Source of the DNA: Actinomycetota bacterium
GTDB lineage: Bacteria; Actinomycetota; Acidimicrobiia; Acidimicrobiales; JAMCPL01
Length of the DNA: 18,809 nt
Assembly (NCBI GenBank): GCA_023379725.1
Contig: JAMCPC010000051.1
Location: 1-18,809, forward strand
Reading direction: 5' to 3'
The translations under genes and the position numbers were made by a program. Positions 14,071 through 18,809 of the stretch are shown here, one piece after another (position 1 is the first letter of the stretch; each line of letters begins with the position of its first letter). Under the pieces are notes generated by a model. The model was not told the DNA's origin. It saw only the letters and a list, made by a program, of their open reading frames with translations, and made no database searches.

Positions 14071-15099
14071 TTACTCGCTACTTTGCTTGAGCTTGTGTAT
14101 ACCCCTGCCTACCTCTCCTACCTCTCCTACCAAATCTGCCGAGTCTACGTCACCCATCAAATCTCCATAGTCATTGTCGCCGGTATCTTGTACGCCGGTA
14201 TCCTGTACAACCGCACAGGAAGCACTAGAGTTCCTGCACGATCCCCGGTAAATCTTCCAGACTGTACCTGCAAGGACGGTAAGTATAGCCAACGCAGTCA
14301 GCCATCCGGGAAACAGGCCAAGAAAAACCAGCATCTCGTGAGATATATGTTCAAGCCATACCGACATGGTAACCTGCCAGCCTTTACTCGGAGTCGATGT
14401 GCCGTTAAATGCCGTAAACAACACCAACGAGCCGATACCGACCAGCACGATGCCTCCCGCCAGAGAAGCAATATGTACGCTACGCTTGAATCCCAAAATA
14501 TTTAGAGTGAACACCTTACCTCTTGCAATTCGCTTAATTCTCCAATCAAAACCGTCCCAGAACCAAGCCATGATAAAGAGCGGCGCTACCATGCCAAATA
14601 CATATACTATACCGAGGATAGAGGCTACCACGATAGAACTCTGTACACCTGCAAGCGCCACAACCCCTGCAAGCACGGGCGCGCAACATGCACTAGCCGC
14701 TCCCGAGAAGATACCAAGACTCAGCACACCCAACAGGCCGAGACGGGCAGTGTTTTCTCTATCATGTGCAGTCATACCGGGCATAGGAAGATGGACCTGC
14801 CAGCCGACAAGCATTGCAATCCCCATGGCTATCATCAGCAACCCCCCAGCAAGGAATACGTAGAAATGATCCCCACTGATGAACCCACTCAGCCAAGAAG
14901 CTCCTACAGCAATCGGCACGATGACCAGTGCCACTCCCAGCGAGAATACTCCTGTCATCGCCATGATCTGAATCCTGCGGTGGAAACTGGCGGCAAGAAA
15001 GGACGGGAGCATTACAGAGATGCAACAGGGTGCAAAGAGCGCTACCATGCCAGCCAGGAATGACGCAACCACGGCGCTGCTGAAGAGCAAGCTATGCAT
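14071..15099 (-). CDS. ccdA: CcdA/DsbD-type membrane thiol-electron transporter
   Basis: This 342-residue integral membrane protein has paired cysteines in two repeated halves: FAPCCISVMLPSF (C25, C26) and ASACCAPVLAG (C138, C139). This is the layout of the CcdA family, which passes electrons from cytoplasmic thioredoxin to thiol proteins outside. Six family segments are followed by two or three more hydrophobic ones. The hydrophilic tail contains two small tandem duplications (VQDTGVQDTG and VGEVGEVG). The start at 15099 has GAGGT 9 bases upstream. It is the first gene of an operon with a membrane redoxin and a glutaredoxin-like protein. The promoter at 15201-15229 is overlapped by a dyad operator. 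Confidence 0.88.
   Translation of the reverse strand: MHSLLFSSAVVASFLAGMVALFAPCCISVMLPSFLAASFHRRIQIMAMTGVFSLGVALVIVPIAVGASWLSGFISGDHFYVFLAGGLLMIAMGIAMLVGWQVHLPMPGMTAHDRENTARLGLLGVLSLGIFSGAASACCAPVLAGVVALAGVQSSIVVASILGIVYVFGMVAPLFIMAWFWDGFDWRIKRIARGKVFTLNILGFKRSVHIASLAGGIVLVGIGSLVLFTAFNGTSTPSKGWQVTMSVWLEHISHEMLVFLGLFPGWLTALAILTVLAGTVWKIYRGSCRNSSASCAVVQDTGVQDTGDNDYGDLMGDVDSADLVGEVGEVGRGIHKLKQSSE
14109..14131 (-). repeat. 9-bp tandem repeat in the ccdA tail (CTACCTCTC)
   Basis: Two full units and a partial third code VGEVGEVG. Confidence 0.75.
14179..14208 (-). repeat. 15-bp tandem duplication in the ccdA tail
   Basis: GCCGGTATCYTGTAC occurs twice with one mismatch and codes VQDTG twice. Confidence 0.8.
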
Positions 15100-15192
15100 C
15101 TCAGCAATACCTCGATTGCCTTGGTTCTCGCCTGCCCTCCAACAAGCCCAACCCCTGAGTACTCCACCAGTAAGCAGTCACTCTATACGACA

Positions 15193-15229
15193 TACTACAT
15201 ATTGTAGTACTATAACTAGTAGTTGTCAA
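15193..15229 (-). promoter_or_regulatory. Promoter of the ccdA operon with an overlapping BlaI-type operator
   Basis: On the minus strand, TTGACA (15229-15224) and TACAAT (15206-15201) are separated by exactly 17 bases, a near-consensus promoter. A perfect 7-3-7 dyad, TACTACA-TAT-TGTAGTA (15193-15209), covers the -10, and a second dyad, AACTA-G-TAGTT (15214-15224), fills the spacer. TACTACA/TGTAGTA-like dyads are the known type of BlaI/MecI operator, and a BlaI gene lies 1.1 kb away. Confidence 0.75.
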
Positions 15230-15267
15230 GGGGATACCGACATACACCCCATTATTTTTACGGCGTA

Positions 15268-16272
15268 CTACACTACGTATGGCAATACGCCATGCAAACA
15301 ATAAACAGTTGCCAACACGCCTGCTCCTACAGCAAATACGGCGATAGCAAAGGCCACTATACCGGGCATGGACAGACTGCCTCCAAGCCTGTCGATTGAG
15401 GCGAGCCGTATTGCCACTTCCTCGGGATAAAAGTCTGTAACATGACCTATGCTGTTTCTCTTAGTGGAAGAGGTACCACGCTGTTTCGGTACGCAGGCGG
15501 TACCAGACTTTCCAGTATCGTATCCAATCCCGGCTGCAACACTGATCGCCTCCTTCATATCCTTGATGCTGACAGTTCCGCTGCCGACATTCTCTATAGC
15601 TTCAGCATCTGCCCAACGTTCAATGTTTTCTCGCAATGACGACGTGCTGGCACGAATCGGCGGGAGGATTACTCCTAAAGTTGCATCCATACACGATGCA
15701 AGCAGCATGTACCAATTATGATGGTGCCTTATATGACTTACCTCATGGTTTACAACTGCTGGCAATTGGCTTGCGCCAACGGAATCAACAAGACCTTGAG
15801 ACAGTATCACTTGAGGTGAACGCCCTGGTACGTTGTAAGCGAGCAGGCGATTTACAGGAAGGACTATGACCTCGTATCCAGACATGCAGGTATGGTATCC
15901 GATTACATTTTCTACCCGTACTGCTGAATTCGTTTTCCTGCAATGCAGACATCGCCGGAGAGATACTACAACGATAGCTGCAGCGGCGATAAGCGCCAGC
16001 ACCTCAATCGTCACCGGAAGACCAGAGGCACTATCTCCCGGCAGGAAACATATCGGCAACCTGCTACAGAGGTTTCCTAAAAAAGGAAAGCTCCCACCTG
16101 GATAGAGGTGGCTGGCCACCAGCAGTAAGCCACTTACCGTAAGGGCCAACCCTAATACAATAACCAATGTTGCCAGCTTCACAGATAGCGCCGGTGCAGT
16201 ATTTCGAATTAGTTTTCGCGCCAGCCCTGGCCATACCAGTAAACTCAATCCTACAACGATAAGAATACCCAT
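15268..16272 (-). CDS. M56-family (BlaR1-type) membrane metallopeptidase without a sensor domain
   Basis: This 334-residue protein has hydrophobic segments at about 1-18, 31-56 and 88-105, then the zinc-binding HEVSH (176-180) and a downstream ENIERWADAEA that should give the third ligand, with a last segment near 308-330. M56 peptidases cut a partner BlaI-type repressor. The penicillin-binding domain of true BlaR1 is missing, so it is unlikely to be a beta-lactam receptor; the signal is unknown. It starts 22 bases after the blaI stop, the usual pairing in Actinobacteria. The region around 250-275 (GKSGTACVPKQRGTSSTKRN) is low-complexity. Confidence 0.87.
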   Translation of the reverse strand: MGILIVVGLSLLVWPGLARKLIRNTAPALSVKLATLVIVLGLALTVSGLLLVASHLYPGGSFPFLGNLCSRLPICFLPGDSASGLPVTIEVLALIAAAAIVVVSLRRCLHCRKTNSAVRVENVIGYHTCMSGYEVIVLPVNRLLAYNVPGRSPQVILSQGLVDSVGASQLPAVVNHEVSHIRHHHNWYMLLASCMDATLGVILPPIRASTSSLRENIERWADAEAIENVGSGTVSIKDMKEAISVAAGIGYDTGKSGTACVPKQRGTSSTKRNSIGHVTDFYPEEVAIRLASIDRLGGSLSMPGIVAFAIAVFAVGAGVLATVYCLHGVLPYVV

Positions 16273-16294
16273 AACGCTCTAGAGTCGGTAATTC

Positions 16295-16711
16295 TCAGTC
16301 CATCGTAGTGTGCCCACTGCGATGGAGGCGCCTTACTAACTTAGCTACAATATCTCGTTCAGAGCTGTCCAGCGAACCAACAAAGTGAGTCAATGCCGCC
16401 GTACGATCCCTGGATCCTGACAATATCTCTTCCATCCGTCTGGCGAGATGCTGTTCCCTGGTCTCGGTCGAGCGATAAGCATAGCTCCTCCCGTCTTGTA
16501 TGCGTTCGAGGCGACCCTTCTTCCAGAGCCTGGTCATAACAGTCATCACCGTGGTATATGCAAGCGGTTTTCCAGACGCATCTTTCAGCTGTGGGTTGTC
16601 GCATACTTCTCTGGGCGTAGCCCAGCCTCCTGCATCCCAGACAATATCCATAATGCTGTTTTCGAGATCGCCCGATTCCCTTCTAAAACGCATAGTACTC
16701 ATGATACTCAT
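16295..16711 (-). CDS. blaI: BlaI/MecI/CopY-family winged-helix repressor
   Basis: This 138-residue protein is typical of the family: a winged helix (GDLENSIMDIVWDAGG...YTTVMTVMTRLWKKGRLERIQDGRSYAYR, about 13-83) and a C-terminal dimerisation helix pair. It should bind TACTAC/TGTAGT-type dyads as a dimer and be inactivated by cleavage by the M56 peptidase encoded next. Three in-frame ATGs (16711, 16702, 16693) lie close together in a small ATGAGTA repeat; the choice is uncertain. The gap to the DoxX gene upstream is 58 bases in the same direction with no strong promoter seen, so it likely shares the doxX promoter and regulates itself. Confidence 0.92.
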   Translation of the reverse strand: MSIMSTMRFRRESGDLENSIMDIVWDAGGWATPREVCDNPQLKDASGKPLAYTTVMTVMTRLWKKGRLERIQDGRSYAYRSTETREQHLARRMEEILSGSRDRTAALTHFVGSLDSSERDIVAKLVRRLHRSGHTTMD

Positions 16712-16769
16712 ATTCTACGCTCACCGCATTGTCCAGAAGGACGCTAAATGCTAGACAATTGACAAGCAC

Positions 16770-17438
16770 TCAGTGTACTGCACCTGCGCCCTGAGGAATC
16801 GAGGGAGGCACTCCAGAGACCTTTCCTCTTCCCATCAGACCTCCAAACGGCTGGTGCGGGAGGAACAACCGGTGGTCCCGCCCTACCTCTGCCACTCGGT
16901 GCCACCAGTTGAGGTGCTGCTCAATAAGAGCATCTACGCTGTAGCAGCTTGGACCGGCCTGGTAAGCGATCGCCAGCAGACTCAGAAATACTACTACATA
17001 TATGATCGATGTCCCTACATCTGTGGATCCAGACATGTAGGGTCCGCCAAATCCCTCAGCAGTGCTCCAGATAAGGAAGCTGAAAATAGCCGCCGCCGTG
17101 TAGGTCATCTTTCTCGCAAAGCCGAAGATCAGAGCCAACGCTATAAGCGTCTCTGCAACTGCTACGAGGTACTCGAAAAACGTGGCGTTTGGCCGTTGCA
17201 GGCGGATCCAGAAGTTAAACCACCAAGCCAACCAACTTGGCTGTCCCTTGGCTGCTCCGACCAAATAGCTCATATAATTGGAGCGGAACCCCGGTAGCCA
17301 TTTCATGGCCGCATCTACGCCCCATATAATTCCAAAGCTGGCACGTACAGCCGTCTTTGGCCATTTCTCCATAGCGGTATCTGCCGCGGTACCCGCTGGG
17401 ACAACTGTATTACTCTCATCATTTCGTGTCGTTGTCAT
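16770..17438 (-). CDS. DoxX-family membrane protein
   Basis: With the ATG at 17438 this is 222 residues with four membrane segments (roughly TAVRASFGIIWGVDAAMKWL, YLVAVAETLIALALIFGF, AAAIFSFLIWSTAEGF, SIIYVVVFLSLLAIAY), the DoxX/DoxD pattern. Such proteins serve in quinone-linked thiol or thiosulfate oxidation. In Mycobacterium tuberculosis a DoxX protein forms a membrane oxidoreductase complex with superoxide dismutase SodA and SseA; an SOD gene lies 1 kb upstream here. The start is fixed by AGGAGG 8 bases before ATG 17438; the in-frame GTG at 17447 overlaps that ribosome site. It leads an operon with blaI and the M56 gene and has the second BlaI-type dyad at its promoter. Confidence 0.82.
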   Translation of the reverse strand: MTTTRNDESNTVVPAGTAADTAMEKWPKTAVRASFGIIWGVDAAMKWLPGFRSNYMSYLVGAAKGQPSWLAWWFNFWIRLQRPNATFFEYLVAVAETLIALALIFGFARKMTYTAAAIFSFLIWSTAEGFGGPYMSGSTDVGTSIIYVVVFLSLLAIAYQAGPSCYSVDALIEQHLNWWHRVAEVGRDHRLFLPHQPFGGLMGRGKVSGVPPSIPQGAGAVH

Positions 17439-17496
17439 ATTCAACACCTCCTATCTACAGGTATCTACTTGTGTTGTAACGCTTACTACTGTCTGG

Positions 17497-17542
17497 TACT
17501 ACTACCTGTAGTTATTATTACATTACCGGTTACTTATTTCAA
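17497..17542 (-). promoter_or_regulatory. Promoter and BlaI-type operator of the doxX-blaI-M56 operon
   Basis: The minus strand shows TTGAAA (17542-17537), 17 bases, then AATAAT (17519-17514), a fair promoter. Directly downstream, covering the expected start of transcription, is TACTACT-ACC-TGTAGTT (17497-17513). This has the same 7-3-7 layout as the ccdA operator and matches it at 6 of 7 bases in each half-site. Confidence 0.6.
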
Positions 17543-17616
17543 CGGGGAAACCCCCTATTCCAGCTGATTAAACTACGTAAGCAGTTTGCGCAGCCTAATT
17601 CGACGGCACTGTGTAG

Positions 17617-17735
17617 CCAAGACGAGATCAAATTGTTGTAGAGCATAGGGACCGTCTGGCTCGTTTTGGGGTGGAGCACTTAGAAGCGGCACTCTCAGCT
17701 CAGGGACGAAAGATTATTGTTATGGACACTAATGA
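17617..17735 (+). pseudogene. tnpA: IS607-family TnpA (serine resolvase) fragment
   Basis: Translation from 17617 gives PRRDQIVVEHRDRLARFGVE..., ending KIIVMD. The VEHRDRLARFG segment is the signature of IS607-type serine recombinases, close to mycobacterial copies. A TAG lies directly upstream at 17614 and the N-terminal catalytic part is gone. After VMD (17727) the resolvase match stops and the sequence runs into tnpB in another frame. It is a dead remnant. Confidence 0.8.
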
Positions 17736-18091
17736 CGAAAAAGGTAAATCTCTCTCGTTCAGCTCGTATATTTTGCTGTGACAACTGCGGTCTCACAATC
17801 GACCGTGATCTGAATGCAGCAAAGAATCTACAAGCTCTGGTGGAGCTTGCCTGTGTGTGCATACTTGCACAGATATCGACTGGGACGCCGGTCGATTGGT
17901 CCAAGATTCCCGTTAGACCCTTTGGGTGGGAACCGGACAGAAACACCCGCAGTTCGCGGGGGTGTGCCCGAGCCGGAGGTCGTAATACCAATGGAGGGGA
18001 GAGGAAGACCGCTCGTTCTGATTTACAGAACGAGGCAGTGACCGCCCTTAATCGGGAAGCAGCCTTGACACTTATTGAGGTAGGTGGATGA
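17732..18091 (+). pseudogene. tnpB: 3' end of IS607-type tnpB (RuvC/zinc-ribbon C-terminus)
   Basis: From ATG 17732 the frame gives MTKKVNLSRSARIFCC, then DNCGLTIDRDLNAAKNL, the second half of the TnpB zinc ribbon with the last RuvC Asp (DRDLNAA), followed by a Gly/Arg-rich tail to the TGA at 18091. About two thirds of TnpB is missing, including the first Cys pair, so it cannot be an active nuclease. TnpB elements encode their guide RNA across this 3' region; hairpins at 18089-18104 and 18116-18133 would fall within or near it. Confidence 0.8.
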
Positions 18092-18133
18092 GCTTATCCG
18101 CTCACCAGGGCTGCACGGCTGGAGCACCAGCCG
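18089..18133 (+). other. Two hairpins after the tnpB stop (possible guide-RNA scaffold remnant)
   Basis: TGAGC/GCTCA (18089-18093/18100-18104) and CGGCTGG-AGCA-CCAGCCG (18116-18133) are perfect stems with short loops and no T-run. From here to 18442, about 350 bases, no credible gene is seen. A small dyad ATGGT/ACCAT occurs at 18227-18239. Confidence 0.45.
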
Positions 18134-18370
18134 CTCGGTATGGATCACGGACGTGTGATACTAAGGTCAGTGAGATATTTGCTGATACTTCGAGGAACGG
18201 GACTACATACTACACTGCTACTACGCATGGTAATACCATATGACAGCGTATCTCGGGGGACCGATAATTTCACGTTATTTACGAGACAATTTTTAGATGA
18301 CACATTAAGCAGCGCACCTTACTATAATGTAAAGAGTACATGGGATACGCTTGGATGTGATTCCATGTCG

Positions 18371-18394
18371 ACCTACGGGTAGTGTATCGTAGGT
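18371..18394 (+). promoter_or_regulatory. Inverted repeat upstream of the SOD gene
   Basis: ACCTACG (18371-18377) and CGTAGGT (18388-18394) form a perfect 7-bp dyad with a 10-base spacer, 48 bases before the SOD start. It may be a regulator site or mRNA hairpin; no known operator was recognised. Confidence 0.4.
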
Positions 18395-18442
18395 TACGTA
18401 ATCAGGGAACATGAACATTACATACTTGCAAAGGAGAAGAAG

Positions 18443-18809
18443 ATGCCCTATACGCTTCCGGAAATACCATATGATTATTCTGCATTGGAACCTTATTATT
18501 CAGGAGAGAATCTGGAGTTGCACCACTCCAAGCACCATGCAGCTTATGTAGCAGGTGCAAATTCCACCATTGAGCGCTTAGAAGAGGTGCGAGCCAAGAA
18601 TGATTTCAGCGCGTTAGTAGGCCTGGAAAAGACGCTCTCATTTAATATATCGGGTCATATCCTGCACTCTATCTTCTGGCAAAATCTTGTGCCAGGTGGT
18701 GGCGGTACACCCGAAGGCGAGCTGGCCTCTGCAATAGATGAGTACTTCGGTTCGTTCGATGCTTTCAAAGCTCAACTAACTCAAGCGGCTGTACTCGTCC
18801 AGGGTTCAG
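18443..18809 (+). CDS. sodA: Fe/Mn superoxide dismutase, N-terminal part (runs off window)
   Basis: 122 residues are visible, starting MPYTLPEIPYDYSALEPYYS. The first metal ligand is His27 in LELHHSKHHAAYV, with conserved His31 and Tyr35. The second ligand is His75 in SGHILHSIFW. The GGGG-type PGGGGTPEGELA loop and FGSFDAFKAQ segment are standard for the family. The last two ligands (Asp and His near the C-terminus) lie beyond the window. The enzyme converts superoxide to hydrogen peroxide and oxygen. No signal peptide is present. The start has AAGGAG 7 bases before the ATG. Iron versus manganese cannot be decided. The gene lies beyond the IS607 scar from the BlaI/DoxX operon. Confidence 0.95.
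   Translation, partial: MPYTLPEIPYDYSALEPYYSGENLELHHSKHHAAYVAGANSTIERLEEVRAKNDFSALVGLEKTLSFNISGHILHSIFWQNLVPGGGGTPEGELASAIDEYFGSFDAFKAQLTQAAVLVQGS

Larger units (their letters stand above)
17617..18133 (+). mobile_element. Collapsed IS607-family element (tnpA-tnpB deletion scar)
   Basis: A resolvase fragment and a tnpB 3' fragment lie in their natural order and orientation but joined near 17727-17745, so one internal deletion removed the rest. IS607 elements lack terminal inverted repeats, so the outer borders are estimates; the left edge may lie a little before 17617 and the right edge near the hairpins at 18089-18133. Confidence 0.72.

Noticed and set aside
14366..14863. 165-codon plus-strand ORF opposite ccdA
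   Set aside because: Membrane-protein genes commonly leave long open antisense frames; no independent support was seen.
15101..15301. 66-codon minus-strand ORF between the M56 gene and ccdA
   Set aside because: It covers the ccdA promoter and operator, has no ribosome site and resembles no family.
15268..16711. Beta-lactam resistance regulator pair (BlaR1-BlaI)
   Set aside because: The M56 protein has no penicillin-binding sensor domain and there is no beta-lactamase in the window, so the antibiotic role is not supported.
17717..18091. The 124-codon ORF as an intact gene
   Set aside because: Its sequence is the last part of TnpB, starts at a chance TTG within the resolvase fragment and lacks the catalytic core.
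18200..18235. Cluster of TACTAC words as a third BlaI-type operator
   Set aside because: The words occur only as direct copies; no TGTAGT half-site lies at the 3-base spacing seen in the two accepted operators.
18140..18382. 80-codon plus-strand ORF before sodA
   Set aside because: It has no ribosome site, no domain and ends in the dyad upstream of sodA; likely random.

Overview
The window reads as chromosome of a Gram-positive-type bacterium, most likely an Actinomycetota lineage of only moderate G+C, possibly an Acidimicrobiia-like acidophile. The phylum call rests on a twin-arginine lipoprotein signal, a BlaI/M56 pair beside a DoxX-type membrane protein, an IS607 resolvase remnant resembling mycobacterial copies, and an actinobacterial-type Fe/Mn superoxide dismutase. 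The class is a guess. No rRNA, tRNA, CRISPR array or complete insertion sequence was seen.

Layout. 1-178 (-): start of a Tat-exported lipoprotein, cut by the window edge. 248-1108 (+): class I SAM-dependent methyltransferase. 1269-3248 (+): acyl-CoA synthetase with the acetyl-CoA synthetase layout but an opened acyl pocket; it converges on the next block with 5 bases between stop codons. 12319-3254 (-): one 9-kb co-directional, mostly overlapping or tightly spaced block, in transcription order UgpC/MalK-type ATPase, MalF-type permease, MalG-type permease, UgpB-like lipoprotein, OmpR-type response regulator, histidine kinase, and a fused electron-transfer flavoprotein (EtfB-EtfA). 12567-12827 (+): doubtful small ORF. 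15099-12795 (-): CcdA-type membrane thiol transporter, membrane-anchored redoxin and glutaredoxin-like protein. 17438-15268 (-): DoxX-family membrane protein, BlaI-type repressor and M56 metallopeptidase. 17617-18091 (+): collapsed IS607-family element (tnpA fragment joined to the 3' end of tnpB). 18443-end (+): superoxide dismutase, cut by the window edge.

How it fits together. The right half looks like an envelope redox-stress module. A 17-bp dyad of form TACTACW-N3-TGTAGTW lies on the promoter of the ccdA operon (TTGACA-17-TACAAT) and again beside the promoter of the doxX-blaI-M56 operon, so BlaI probably controls both. The left half couples uptake of a sugar or glycerol-phosphate-like solute to a two-component system and an electron-transfer flavoprotein.

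The most unusual object is inside the ETF gene. A roughly 200-bp insertion bounded by perfect 16-bp inverted repeats, and filled with five further perfect hairpins, interrupts the EtfA part in frame, with an imperfect 8/7-bp possible target duplication. The same gene holds a five-copy 24-bp minisatellite, a 66-bp-period in-frame duplication, and a perfect 40-bp duplication whose two copies are read in different frames. Short tandem duplications (9-24 bp) recur elsewhere, in coding sequence always in multiples of three.
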